A DNA stretch of 64,000 nucleotides from Gibbula magus (Eukaryota > Mollusca > Gastropoda > Trochida > Trochidae), in NCBI GenBank assembly GCA_936450465.1, contig OW388305.1, positions 38,573,187 to 38,637,186 on the forward strand, given 5' to 3'. A program made the position numbers and the translations under genes. Below are positions 10,379 to 21,342 of this stretch, piece by piece (the first letter of the stretch is position 1; every line of letters begins with the position of its first letter). The notes beneath the pieces are model-generated. The model was not told where the DNA came from and made no database searches. It was given only the letters and a program-made list of their open reading frames with translations.

Positions 10379-11269
10379 AGTGATGTTATCATTAAATTAG
10401 TAACACCACTGAGAAATCATACGTTATAATGTCCTACACTCAACCGCAAAAGAAACGTCACCACATTTTCAACAGCCTAGAATTCGAAAAATTGCTGTCG
10501 AAGAAAGTCGATTTTAATGCATTTTATAGGGACATTATTCTTAAAGAAGAACCCTTAATTTCATATACTGTATCAGAATATAATACTTTTATTTATATAT
10601 AAATACACTTAGGGTGCTGAAATCGCTTTTTCAAAATAGTTTTTGGCCAAAACGTTTGACATTTAACTTAAAAATTCTTAAAATGAATTTTTTTTAATTA
10701 ATAATGATTATTTAGTCGACTTAAATAACCTTCTTTGACTTAAATTTGTTGGCGCTTCTTTACTGTAGGACGTCATAAAACAAGCCAAAAAGCGATTTTT
10801 GACTCTCCAATTTAGTCTAGTTAAGGAGATTCGAAAACGACGATTTGTAAAACATGTTTTTCTCACAAATAATGTTTTAAAGTTTCAAATTTAGTTTCGT
10901 GGGCTTCTGGAGAACACGCCTCCGAAAAGCCCGGTACAAGTTAGTGGGAGTGACATAACATATTCGGAAGGCACCTGTCACAACCGTATCAGCGCGAGTT
11001 CGTGCAGCATAATTGCCATAAATTCCTATACCCGCCCAGATGTCCGGTTGTCATGAAGATGTCTGATGTAACCTCCGCTGGAATGAATAAATATTTTCGT
11101 CAGAATTACGTGGTTGAATCGCAGATGAGTGCGTTACTTGACATGTGTATGTATTTATGTATCCTCACTTGGCAAAGGATACCCGTTACATCCATGTTTA
11201 TTGAAGGCAGCTTAATTTTACGAAGAAATTTCGTAATAAGAAACTTTGTACGTTTTACAAAATCACTAA
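10379..11269. other. no recognisable gene
   Basis: AT-rich. It includes short T- and A-runs and a G/C-richer patch (10,905-11,000). No coding or RNA feature is recognised. Confidence 0.4.
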
Positions 11270-11836
11270 TATACAAGCTTCAGATAATCTGATTAATTCA
11301 CTTCCACCAGCCACTGAAACTATTTCTCATTAAAATTTGCGTAGCAAATGAAATTTATCTATTCTAAAATTTCGAACTGCAGTCCTTCAAAAGTCTTTTA
11401 TCTGCGATTGTGCTTATCTATGGAATATTCTTTCCTCGACAATAAGATGTTCAACTTCATTATCATCATTTAAGCAAAATTATCTGAAAAAGTGTGTAAA
11501 ATCCCAAAATATTTTCTATTCGGTAATATAAGATGAACATTATACACAGAAACTTAAGAAATGCTTGTAGTTCCCTAAACGCTGATCTGTATCGTGTCAA
11601 GTTGTCTGAAAGTAAATCTTGCATTTACGGTGCTTTGTCTATCATTTCTTCTTGAGATGTCCAACATATGCTAATTTTCGTTTAGAAATAAAGCAAAGAT
11701 TTCAAAATTTTAAGGCAGAAGTTGATCTAAATACAATCCTGTATGGCAATCCAAATCTTCTACAACCAGTCAATGAAAACATGTTTCACCATGTTCACAA
11801 ATTCATTGGAAGTGTCAGCGGTTCAATTAATACATA
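11270..11836 (+). pseudogene. LINE 3' remnant (RT C-terminal zinc tail)
   Basis: Three frame-broken pieces in the order expected of a non-LTR ORF2 C-terminus. Near 11,418-11,495: LWNILSS...SLSSFKQNYLKK (the WNSLP-like and FK block). Near 11,545-11,620: LRNACSSLNADLYRVKLSES. At 11,640-11,836: HFFLRCPTYANFRLE followed by DLNTILYGNP and ...VHKFIGSVS, then stop. This is the zf-RVT-like tail and the helix that usually end such proteins. The downstream gtaccatattc triplet repeat (11,866-11,895) may be part of the 3' end. Confidence 0.7.
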
Positions 11837-12469
11837 AATACATGTACAAATGTATGTTTTAACCATATTCGTACCATATTCGTACCATATTCGTAATGTA
11901 TTTGTCATAAGAATATATTTCTAATTGTGTGGTGCCTTAATAATGTATATTATTTAAATACCTATCTGTTGACTAGACCTACTTTGCCTTGCCTCCTATA
12001 GGTAATGCTATTTCAACCTTAACACAGACGAACTTGAAGAGTGGAGAATGGGTGCGTAAAATCCCTTATCCAAGGGCCGGTAAGTCTAGGTGGTCTCGTG
12101 ACGTCACTACCTGTTCAGGTCACTCTCCTATTAGTTGCAGAGCAAGACAGACGTGTTTGTTTTGTCTGAGACTGGGTATTTTTAGCGACTTTGTTGCTAA
12201 CTTGCTAGCTATCTCTTACTATTTTGAGGGATATTTTCAACTGCTATATCTACAATTCGTCGTTAGCAGATTGTTTAACAATCTGTTTTAGTAGGTGTTG
12301 GGGTACAAGGGCCTTGTTGACATGTGCTGGATGTGTGGCTGCCCGAGAGGTGGCTGCTTGCCTTGCACGTGCAGCTCGTGTCTTTTTGTTTCTCTCACCT
12401 GTCTTCATTGACTGCTTCGGTTCGCACGCCTTGTAAGGCGTACCCTCCGCCAGTCACCTTTTGACTGTT

Positions 12470-13560
12470 GGTTGTTGACTCGCTTCGCCATACGCCTGTG
12501 ACTTGCTTCGCTTGTCAATCGCGTCCGCCAGTCATACGCCTTCGGTCCGTATCAACTACCTACGCGTTTCTCCAGTCACTCGCCTAGCTTATCACTACGC
12601 GAGCGGACCCTTCGCCAGTCATTCGCCTTTGGCTTGATTCTACTGTACTAGCATCTACTCGCTTACGCCAGTCACTCGCTTCGCTAGTCTATCGCCTTAG
12701 GTTGAAATCAACTCGACTCGCTACGCGGCGAACCCCCCTTCGACAGTATTCCCCTTTGGCTCGATTCTACTTGACTTGCAACTACTCGCCAGTGTCTCGC
12801 TTACGCCAGTCACTCGCTTCGCTAGTCCATCGCCTTAGGTTGAACCATGGGGGTTCGTTTCGTCTCGCCAGTGATTCGCTTCGCCTACCATTCGCCTTTG
12901 GCTCGATTCTACTTGACTCGCATCTACCCGCCTGTGTCTCGCTTACGCCAGTCACTCGCTTCGCCAGTCCATCGCCTTTGGTTGAATCAACTTGACTCGC
13001 TACGCGGCGAACCCCCCTTCGACAGTATTCCCCTTTGGCTCGATTCTACTTGACTCGCATCTACTTGCCAGTGTCTCGCTTACGCCAGCCACTGGCTTGG
13101 CTAGTCCATCGCCTTAGGTTGAATCAGTGGGGTTCGTTTCGTCTTGCCAGTGATTCGCTTCGCCAGTCACTTGCTTCGCCAGTCTTTCGCCTTAGGCTCG
13201 ATTCTACTTGACTCGCATCTACCCGCCAGTGTCTCGCTTACGCCAGTCCTTCGCTTCGCCAGTCTATCGCCTTAGGTCGAATCAACTTGACTCGCTTCGT
13301 CTCGCAAGTGACTCGCTACGACAATCATTCGCTTAGCCAGTCATCCGCCATAGGCTTGATTCTACTTGACTCGCATCGTCTCGCCAGTGCCTCGCGTAAG
13401 CCAGGCACTCGCTTCGCCAGTCTATCGCCTTAGGCTCGTCGCTTGCGTTAGGCCCGATTCGATTTGACTTGCATCATCTCGCCTGTCATTCGCTTCGCTT
13501 GTCATTCGTTTCGTTAGTCTTTCGCCTTTGGTTTGTATATTTGATTAGTCTCGTCTCGTA
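12470..13560 (+). repeat. complex array of TCGCTTCGCCAGTCA-like repeats
   Basis: Short words of ~17 bp (cactcgcttcgccagtc, tatcgccttaggttg) recur in a longer period of about 140-155 bp marked by gattctacttgactcgcat (near 12,764, 12,905, 13,043, 13,200 and 13,355). Long open frames here come only from the repeated composition. It probably belongs to the leader region of the DIRS-like element. Confidence 0.8.
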
Positions 13561-13863
13561 AGTGGTTAACTTAATCAGTGTAAGCTGGTTCGCCAGTCAC
13601 TTATCTTGACTAATCATTACTTGATATTGACTTTGTTATCTTCGAGTTCAGAGCCTTTGTTTCAACTCTCTTGATTAACTATCGAGTAGTTTGTTGGTTC
13701 TTACGCTACGCTACTTAAGTGTCTCGCGTTAGTGATTCGACTCGTCTAGTGATTCGCCTCGTCTACGCTATGCGTGCGAGTGTCTCGTCGTTCGCCCTCC
13801 TGCGTAAGTGACTCGACTGTCACTACCCTTTGCCTACGTCACGTGTGTTACGCCGGCTCCGCC

Positions 13864-14160
13864 ATGTACTCTGCTTTTTGCGCAAATTGCGGAGGGCTTG
13901 TTCTCTTCGAGTTCAGAGCGTTTGTTTTCAACTCTCTCGATTAACTATCGGAAGAGTTGTTGTTCTTACGCTACGCTACTCAAGTGTCTCGCGTTAGTGA
14001 TTCACCTCGTCTACGCTACGCGTGTGAGGGTCTCGTCTTTCGCTCTCCTGCGTAAGTGACTCGACTGTCACTACCTTTGTCTACGTCACGTGTGTTAGTG
14101 TTTCGCCTGCTCCGTCATGTACTCCGCTTTTTGCACGAATTTCGGAGGGATGTCACGGCA
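13864..14160 (+). repeat. duplicated DIRS leader with MYSAF start codon context
   Basis: The segment reading atgtactctgctttttgc (ATG 13,864) recurs as atgtactccgctttttgc (ATG 14,117), together with ~200 bp upstream (gtgtctcgcgttagtgattc, cctacgtcacgtgtgtta). A third copy starts at 15,714. These are duplications of the same leader and gag start. Confidence 0.7.
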
Positions 14161-14379
14161 ATTCGCAAGTCCGTGGCCGATAGGGCTTCGCTTCAGGAAC
14201 GTGCGTCATCTTATCCGAATCCGCTAGGGGTTTGAGAGATTCGCTCTCTCCCCCTTCGCGTTCGTGTTCACGTTCTCATCCGGGGACTCGCGCTTTGTGT
14301 AATTAGATCGACTTAGGACGCTATGCTTCTTAGGTCTTTCGCGTCAGAGATTCACCGGTTATTCAACTCTTCCATTCGT

Positions 14380-15160
14380 CACTAGTCTCCCGAGGAGGCG
14401 GTAGACATTGTACTTACGAAACGGGCGGATGATTTCGACAGGGAGTCGCCGGGTTCTTCTGACTCCGCTAGGGGTTGAGAAATTCGCTCTCTCCCCCTTC
14501 GGGTTTGCGTTCTCGTCCGCAGACTTGTACGTCGCCTCCCCCTTAGCCAGACAGGCGTATGTCGCCTTTGAGACTTAAGGTCAGCAGACCCTCCACACCC
14601 AAGAGCAAGAAGAATAAGGCCAAGAAGGATAGGTTTGACCAAGTCAATCCGGACCTCCTTCTTGCGTCCGTTAAGGACAGGGTCTCTTCATTGCTGGATG
14701 CTCGGTTGGGTCCGCTGGCTTTGCCTAGTCTCATGATCCCCGCTACTACGCTAGATCGTGAACCCAATGCGGACTGCGTGTCTCAGGGTTCGCGTCCCAC
14801 GTCCTCAAGGGCCTCGGGTCCACTGCCTCCTCGCGGGCTTCTCACACCCCTATGCGTCGTGTCACGGTGGTGTCGCCCACCCGGGATTCCTCGCTAGACT
14901 CGGCGGAGCGTGACATCCGCTTCGTTGATGTCTCGGACCCTCCGTTCATCAATATAGTGTCGGATGCGGAGGGTGTGGGGTTGTTGGAGGATCCGCCGGT
15001 TATCGACTTAGTCCCAAGGCTGTCGGAGATGGCCTCGTTCGCGGAGGTACCACTCAGTCAGGTCAGCGTGTCGGGACCCCGTTCGTCGGCAGCCAGGAAG
15101 GCTTCCTTTTGTTCTGAAGGGGACTTAGCTCCCGCCTGGAAGGGGAAGTCTCTCGCATAG
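14380..15160 (+). pseudogene. gag-like ORF of the DIRS-like element, frameshifted
   Basis: From 14,559 an open frame of 112 codons is basic (KSKKNKAKKDR) and then describes VNPDLLLASVKDRVSSLLD. A +1 shift near 14,850 leads into a second frame to 15,160 that is acidic (RDIRFVDVSDPPFINIV, PPVIDLVPRLSEM). The position before the RT/YR region and the basic-then-acidic layout suggest a Gag-like protein. No conserved domain is recognised and the call rests on context. Confidence 0.45.
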
Positions 15161-15545
15161 GCTTCGCCGGTCATTCGCTTCGCCAAGCATTCGCTTCGCC
15201 AAGCATCCGCTTCACCAAGCATCCGCCTCGCCAGTCATTCACCTTCGAGTTGAATCAACTTGACTCGCGTTGCCTCGCCAGTGACTTGCCTTGCCAGTTA
15301 CTCGCTTCGCCAGTTACTCGCTTCGCCAACCTTTCGCCTTAGGCTCGATTCTTCTTGACTCGCATCATCTCGCCAGTGACTCGGTTCGGCAGTCACTCGC
15401 CTCGCCAGTCATTGAGACTCGACTCGCCATATAGGCTCGACTCTGCGTTGACGTGCCTCGTCTCGCCTGTGATTAGCTTTGCCAGTGTCTCGCCTCGCCA
15501 GTCACTCGTTTTTCGCCTGTCACTCGCTAATCATTCGCGTAAGGT
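15161..15545 (+). repeat. second TCGCTTCGCC-type array
   Basis: cattcgcttcgccaagcat and cactcgcttcgccagtt words are repeated head to tail, the same type as 12,470-13,560. It sits directly after the gag-like frame, so the leader sequence occurs again in the middle of the element. Confidence 0.8.
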
Positions 15546-15713
15546 GAGTTTCGATGTCACTCACCTGTTAAGTGAATTGAGTGTCATTCACCTCCCCTAG
15601 CTTACACGCGTCAGTGGCTCGTTTGTCAGTCACCTGTTAGTGACTGGATGGGCTCGTCAAGGTCTCGACTATCACTCACCTAGTTACTCTACTTCCGCCG
15701 TTTTTGCTTCACT

Positions 15714-16200
15714 ATGTACTCTGCGTTTTGTAATTGCAGAGGTAGGAAGCCTGCTAGGACATGCCTTGTATGAAGTGCAAGGAACTGTGTAACGAGTGTG
15801 TCACTCTATCGTCTTCTGGTTTCCGGGCGTATGTTTCAGTCATTCGTAAGTCCATTGCTTTGTCTTTGAAGAGTTCAGCACTACTTCGGGTCAAGTCGGG
15901 TTTTTTTCTCCCTTTCGGCACCCCTCCCCCGGAGTGGCAACTGAACCCGGCAGTCTGCAGGGGTGTGTGTCTTCAGTTGGGCACCCCTCTGATAGACTTT
16001 TTCGCGACATGACTCAATCTCCAATTGCCAACCTATGTCTCCCATGTAGGTAGCCAAGGCTTCAGGAACCTGTTTACGATTCAGCCGCGAAGAGATCTTC
16101 TCCTCAGCAGGCCAAGCGAAAGGTTACACGTGAACCCTCAGGGTTTCTGCCTTCACGCTTGGCTTGTGTTAAAAGAGGGCTAAAGAGCAGTGGATACTCG
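15714..16200 (+). pseudogene. deletion fusion of gag start to RNase H end
   Basis: From ATG 15,714 the frame reads MYSAFCNCRGRKPARTCLV then stop. The overlapping frame from 15,761 has CMKC and CNEC (two C-x2-C pairs), then a helical stretch (FRAYVSVIRKSIALSLKSS). At about 15,900 it passes straight into PPPEWQLNP...LGTPLIDFFAT. That last motif is the RNase H-end signature seen in DIRS and Ty3-type pol proteins. The whole RT is therefore deleted at the junction. After a stop, LQLPTYVSHV continues the same domain. Confidence 0.55.
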
Positions 16201-16430
16201 AGGTTCGTTGCCAATGCCAAAGCTACCTCTCATAGGAAGACCACTAGAAAATCTATGTTTTCCAGTGGTAGGTCTTCGCCTCCTTCTGTGCTCGGAGAGA
16301 ATTCACCCCGACAGAGGCCTCAGTTCCTCAGGTGGCGGAGTAATTAGTATACCTACGCTACACCAGGCGTCTTAAGGCGTCATCGCTTAATACCAACATG
16401 TCTGCTATCCTCTCCGTTCTCAGGAAGAGG

Positions 16431-16728
16431 GGGCGGGATAGCGCAGTGGTTAGCGCGTTCGGTTTCGGATCAAATGGTCCTGGGTTCGAATCCCGCCAGG
16501 GGCACGGCATTTTTGTCTCTAGTAGAGAATGCAGTAAGTTTTGGGTGCAGGCTACACTGAACTTCAGTGCAGTATCACCCATGGTTCGCTAGTCCAGCCG
16601 TTGCTCGCAGGTTTCACCGCAATGCATAGCCATATGGTGTTGCGGGCTTTCTCCCTGCCGTAATACTAGCAGCCGCGATATAAGTGAAATATTGTTGTAA
16701 GCGGCGTTTAACCCTAACTCACCTCATC
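16431..16728 (+). mobile_element. tRNA-derived SINE with ~11-bp TSD
   Basis: The head has an A-box (tagcgcagtggttagcgcg) and a B-box (ggttcgaatcc), the internal RNA polymerase III promoter of tRNA genes. The body follows, and then a tail with gaaatattgttgtaagcggc and accctaactcacctc. It is flanked by tcaggaagagg (16,420) and tcggtaagagg (16,729), an imperfect duplication. It sits between the RNase H remnant and the recombinase ORF of the DIRS-like element, so it is younger than that element. It depends on a LINE in trans for mobility. Confidence 0.85.
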
Positions 16729-16752
16729 TCGGTAAGAGGTCGCCAGGGTTAG

Positions 16753-17532
16753 TTGTGTCGGTCCTCATGGGCCTTCATTAAAACCTTCCGCTCTGTGGAC
16801 GGCAGAACGAAGCTTCGTCCCCCTGAGTGGGACTTAGCAAATGTGCTCAACCATCTTCGCTCCGATACGTATGAACCGCTCTCTGGCGTACCCCTCCTCC
16901 CTCTCACCATCAAGGTCTTTTTTATGGTGACCATTTCGGAAATCCATGCGTTGCAGGCGGACCTTCTACGTTTTGAGGTCTGGGAGGGGGGATCGGCCTC
17001 TCTTGGGTTGGCGCCCGACCTTGTCTGTAAGAACCAGACAGCTGATGAAGCTGGCCGTACGTTCTCTATCCCGACTCTGGGTTCTGACTCAAGAGAGGTG
17101 GATCTCTCTCTGTGTCCGGTGAGGGCTTTGAGGGTGTACACGCAGCGTACCCGCAGGCTGAGAGATGGCAGGCGTCGTCTGTTCTTGCCTCACTCGCCGT
17201 GGAGCACCAAGGAGCTAGATAAGCGAGCGTTGGGGGTGTATCTAAGGTCGGCGGTCATTGATGCGTACAAGGCCGCTGACTTGCCTCCGCCTTCGCGTTC
17301 AAACCCTCATGAGATCCGCGCAGTATCAGCCACGATGGCGTATCACTGCAACATCGCGGTTTCGGATGTCATGGCAGGATGTTTTTGGTGTTCATCAGAG
17401 GTTTTCGCCAACCATTACCTACGAGATGCCTCAACAGCAGATCTTGAAGGCATCTCTAGGCTGGGTCCACAGATCTTCGCTCAGGCGAAGGTGGTCCCCC
17501 CAACCAGACCAAGAAGGGGTCAACCACCTTAG
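16753..17532 (+). CDS. DIRS-type tyrosine recombinase (partial)
   Basis: An open frame of 259 codons. The catalytic-domain motifs are SLCPVRALRVYTQRTRRLR (the stretch after the first Arg region), HEIRAVSATMA (the H-x-x-R box) and FANHYLRD, in which Tyr would be the nucleophile. Such enzymes join a circular DNA intermediate into the genome. The N-terminal SAM-like part and a clear first catalytic Arg are incomplete, since the SINE lies just upstream. The frame has no internal stop, unlike the rest of the element. The first Met is arbitrary, because the frame continues from upstream. Confidence 0.8.
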   Translation: MCRSSWAFIKTFRSVDGRTKLRPPEWDLANVLNHLRSDTYEPLSGVPLLPLTIKVFFMVTISEIHALQADLLRFEVWEGGSASLGLAPDLVCKNQTADEAGRTFSIPTLGSDSREVDLSLCPVRALRVYTQRTRRLRDGRRRLFLPHSPWSTKELDKRALGVYLRSAVIDAYKAADLPPPSRSNPHEIRAVSATMAYHCNIAVSDVMAGCFWCSSEVFANHYLRDASTADLEGISRLGPQIFAQAKVVPPTRPRRGQPP

Positions 17533-17640
17533 GAGCTTTAAGGCTCATTGTAAATAAACATTGTTTACATTGCTAGCTCTCGTGTCTGTTGGTTTTTCTT
17601 TAACTTCGCTTTAACACCCCCCTCCCTGTTGGGGTTGGGG

Positions 17641-18484
17641 GGCAGATCGAACCGAACACAGATTTTATTCTAGAATATAAATGCAATGATGAATATTCAT
17701 TAATTTCAGCCATTAAAGTTTGAACATGACAGTTCTTAATCCTAGTTTCGAAATTGAAAAGAAATCCCTCCTTGAAACCGAAACCGTAAGTTAATAAAAT
17801 GGTTCTGACATGCTGCACCCACGTTTTACGTTTAATGAGGTAAAATAATATATTATTAGTTAAAACTAAGTTTAAATATAAGCACTTACAAATTTATCAC
17901 TACATACTTGTATTGACATTTTCTATTACTAAATTTGATATCTTTATATCATAATTAAAGTAGGGGACTTTTAAAGCGCAACTCCCGGGTGATTTTGCTC
18001 CAATTTCTTTCAAGTGACTGTCCACCGATGCTTTACATGTACATTGCAGAGACATGAAAATTATGTCAATCGGTTAATAAACATCAAATTCTCGCATCCC
18101 ATTACCATTGAAATTATGTATGACTTTAGCAAATCGTAAAAGAAGTTAGAAACCTGTCTGTTTACATCGCTTTTTGACGCGCCGGCCATCTTGTTTTACG
18201 GAAAACACTGGAAAAATCTTAATTTTCCCCGGAACGATTGTATGACGTCAACAATAGAAAACAAAACCTTGCAAATGGTGACCACCGTATCAATAACACT
18301 GTCAGACTAGTAACGTGCGTGGGGAATAGAAACCATACAAGTCGACCATTTAATGTCAAAATTTGGAATATATTTACATATGACACTTTGAAGAGAAACT
18401 GAAGAGAAATATACTCAATATCAGCTATAAAGTTTTTATACAGCGTAAGCGGGATTATATAGCTTTCATTCTGTCTATCCGTCC
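17641..18484. other. AT-rich sequence, nothing recognised
   Basis: No gene or repeat that I can support, apart from the C-run/G-run hairpin at 17,613-17,643 (accccccc ... ggggggc) at the end of the DIRS-like block. Confidence 0.4.
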
Positions 18485-19140
18485 GTCACAAAACTTTGTG
18501 CAGAGCATATTTCTTAAACTAAACATGGTAGCTTCACCAAACTTGCTACACATGTTAGCCATGATCTTTAGTTGTGCCTTTTGAGGGTTGAATCAATTTC
18601 TGATTTTTTTCCGGCTTCAAAGGAAACATGACCAAACAGTGACTCTGTAAGGAAGTTATTTTGTGCGGAGCATATCTCCAAAACTAAGCATGCTAGCTTC
18701 ACCAAACTTGCTACACTTGTTAGCCATGATCTCTAGATGTGCCTTTTGAGGGTAAGACCAATTTCTGATTTTTATTTTTTGCAGTTTCCATGGAAACATG
18801 ACCAAATAGTGACTCTGTAAGGAAATCATTTGTGCGGAGCATATTTCTCATACTATACATGCTAGCTTCACCAAACTTGCTTCACTTGTTAGCCATGATC
18901 TCTAGTTGTGCCTTTTGAGGGTTAGATCGAGTTTTGAATGTTATTTTTTGCGGTTCCCATGGAAACATGAACAAACAATGACACAATAAGGAAGTCATTT
19001 TGTGTGGAACTGTTTTCCTAAACTATACATTCTAGCTACACCAAACTTCATTCACGTGTCAACCATGATGTCTAGAAGTGCCTTTTGAGGGTTAAACCTA
19101 TTTCGAAATTTTATTTTTGGCGGTTTCCATGGAAACATGG
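18485..19140 (+). repeat. four imperfect ~170-bp tandem repeats
   Basis: After a gtccgtccgtc start, the block gagcatatttct ... gctagcttcaccaaacttgc ... agccatgatct ... gtgccttttgagggtt ... ccatggaaacatg recurs four times with a period near 170 bp and increasing divergence. The layout (TCCG run, then repeats) mirrors the element at 63,310-63,830, but the repeat unit is different. Confidence 0.85.
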
Positions 19141-19447
19141 TTTAACAGTTATCTCTGGAATTGTACATTCTCTATTCATTCAACTTTACACACACAGTTA
19201 GTCATTCCCATAGTTGTGCCTTTCCTATTTCCAGTTATGTCAAACTATATTTGGAAGCGGGGGTATGTGAGCTGTGCTCGCTTCTACAATTGTTTAAAAT
19301 GGTACTTATTCAACCCGGAAGTAAATTCACAAATAATTAAATCGAACAGCTGAATCATGAGTGTTTCAGTGATGACGTACCGAACTTATGTATTTTGAAT
19401 AAATCATTGACATTGTGTAGCAGAACTGAAAATACACATTTTAACAT

Positions 19448-19516
19448 CAAGGGGGATTCGAACCCGAGACCTCCGGGTGAGAGACACACGCTCTACCAGT
19501 TGAGCTATCAAGGGAC
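19448..19516 (-). mobile_element. tRNA-like fragment (SINE head)
   Basis: Minus strand: gatagctcaactggtagagc (A-box and D-arm) and gtctcgggttcgaatcc (B-box). The anticodon and acceptor stems do not pair well, so this is more likely a SINE head or tRNA pseudogene than a working tRNA. Confidence 0.55.
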
Positions 19517-19559
19517 ATCCCACTGGTCCAAACTAGTAGCAACGCTATTGACCCCACCC

Positions 19560-20844
19560 TGCTACAATTGTATGCATGTATTTTAAAGGGGCAGTAGCAC
19601 GTTTTTTCGCTCAAATAAGTCGATGAAATGTATTTGAAAAATAATGTCACCAATAATAAAACACCCTCCTCTCTTCGGAAAATCAAGTTTAAAATCAGTG
19701 TACATGGTTCGGTAAAGCCCTGAGAATCGTTTTTGTAAATCGAAAGATTATAATGTGTTCACAATAAAATGGCCGCCATTGAATTGTTGCTTTATACGCA
19801 ACATCGTTATTACCACTACGGATAGTTGGTTTGTGTAATAAGATGTTTTACCCTCTAAAGTTAATTTTAATGACATAAACTATCATTTTAAATGGGAAAT
19901 TTGAAAAAATAAAGTTTGCAAAAACCGTGCAACTGCCTAATATTTAATATTTGTAATTATAACTATAAACATCATTTATACGCAAATATAAAAAAAATCG
20001 TCCCATGAGAACAACGTTGTTCCAACTCCAGAAAAGTAGTTTTGGAGCTACAGCCATTCTAAAGTTATAATGGTCATAATATTTGTAATATTCATTGGAA
20101 TTCAATAACATTTTGTACGCATATGTAAAATTACATCCGTTATGTAAACCAATTGGCTGATAACAGACAAAACACATATTGTTTCGTAAACATTCGTATT
20201 TCTGTTTGGACATAGAACATTTATCTCATCTTTCTAAAAAAAAAGTTTAGTTCCAGATTGGTCTAATTGGTATTTTTGTACACGTGGAGTTTATAAAAAG
20301 ATTGTTTATATTCTGTTTGTAAAGAACATCCGATCAGTTTATCAATATTTGACCTAAAATAAGCATGTAAAGGAGTAAAATAGCAGTCAATTTTGAAAAT
20401 ATCATTAGTTCCAAACTGTTCTATGCCCATGACACGTGATCAAAAGATGCTATTGGATTGGTTGATAATACATAGAACACTTTGGATGTGTGCAATTGTA
20501 TGACATATCTGGTTAGAACCACGAATTATTAGAAATTACCAAGAAAACCATTTTCTAAGCTATATACTGCCTTGAAACTTGCTTTGGAGATATAATAAAC
20601 CACCAGATGTACTCAGAACACCCTGACCTGAACTGAACCAAAACTGGAGATAGAACATGGGACGAAATGTTTATTTATCTGATGCGAAAGGTATGAGGTG
20701 ATCACTACACGGGAACTCAACATCCAATTAGAATGAAGGTAATCAAATCTTCTAGAGTGGTTGTAACATAAATATCAACCATACTTCATTTATGTGATGC
20801 AAAGTTTCTGTAGGGAGAACTGAAAAGTTATTTCCTCTATTTCA
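19560..20844. other. unassigned AT-rich sequence left of the array
   Basis: No similarity to the duplicated units is visible, and no gene is supported. Confidence 0.4.
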
Positions 20845-21160
20845 TATTAAACAATACACCATGAACGTTTATAAAATGGTTTCAGATTCCGGACTTATTC
20901 ATAACGATTAATACGTCCTAGAAATTATTTCGAATCACCGTGGAATAGCTCATAGAGTTTACACAATGTGAACAATTGTAACACAAATGCTCCAAAACAA
21001 AGAAATACGTTTCTGAGCATTATTGTTTCAATCTCTATTTCAAGGAATTATATCGATGGAAAATTTGAATAAAAGGCGAGACCTCTATATTATTAAATAT
21101 AACTATCCCTTTATGGTTTAGTTTAGGAATTGAGAATCGATTACTGTCTTTACCGCCCTT

Positions 21161-21342
21161 TATTTAGGTCTGTAAGACTACGTCTGTATTTAGGTCTTCA
21201 AGACTACGTCTGTATTTAGGTCTTCAAGACTACGTCTGTATTTAGGTCTTCAAGACTACGTCTGTATTTAGGTCTTCAAGACTACGTCTGTATTTAGGTC
21301 TTCAAGACTACGTCTGTATTTAGGTCTTCAAGACTACGTCTG
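21161..21342 (+). repeat. 26-bp tandem repeat, about 7 copies
   Basis: tatttaggtcttcaagacta plus cgtctg is repeated without change, and the first copy is variant. Each unit holds the palindrome-like gtcttcaagac. It forms the 5' end of the insertion described next. Confidence 0.95.

Larger units (their letters stand above)
12040..17640 (+). mobile_element. DIRS-like tyrosine-recombinase retroelement, decayed and rearranged
   Basis: This block is clearly richer in G+C than its surroundings and collinear on the plus strand: leader repeats, a gag-like ORF, an RNase H/RT-end fragment (IDFFAT), then a tyrosine recombinase. That order (gag, RT-RNase H, YR) is the DIRS order. The reverse transcriptase body is missing. 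DIRS elements integrate with a tyrosine recombinase instead of a DDE integrase, so no TSD is expected. The exact left and right ends are not resolved. A polyadenylation-like AATAAA lies at 17,553. Confidence 0.65.

Noticed and set aside
12702..13053. Arg/Leu/Ser-rich open frames of ~70-100 codons
   Set aside because: They are produced by the tandem TCGCTTCGCC repeats and change frame with every repeat variant.
14382..14767. Minus-strand frames opposite the gag-like region
   Set aside because: Shadows of the plus-strand frame. All other parts of the element read on the plus strand.
19448..19516. Functional tRNA gene on the minus strand
   Set aside because: The D-arm is good but the T stem has only three solid pairs, and the anticodon stem is not formed.
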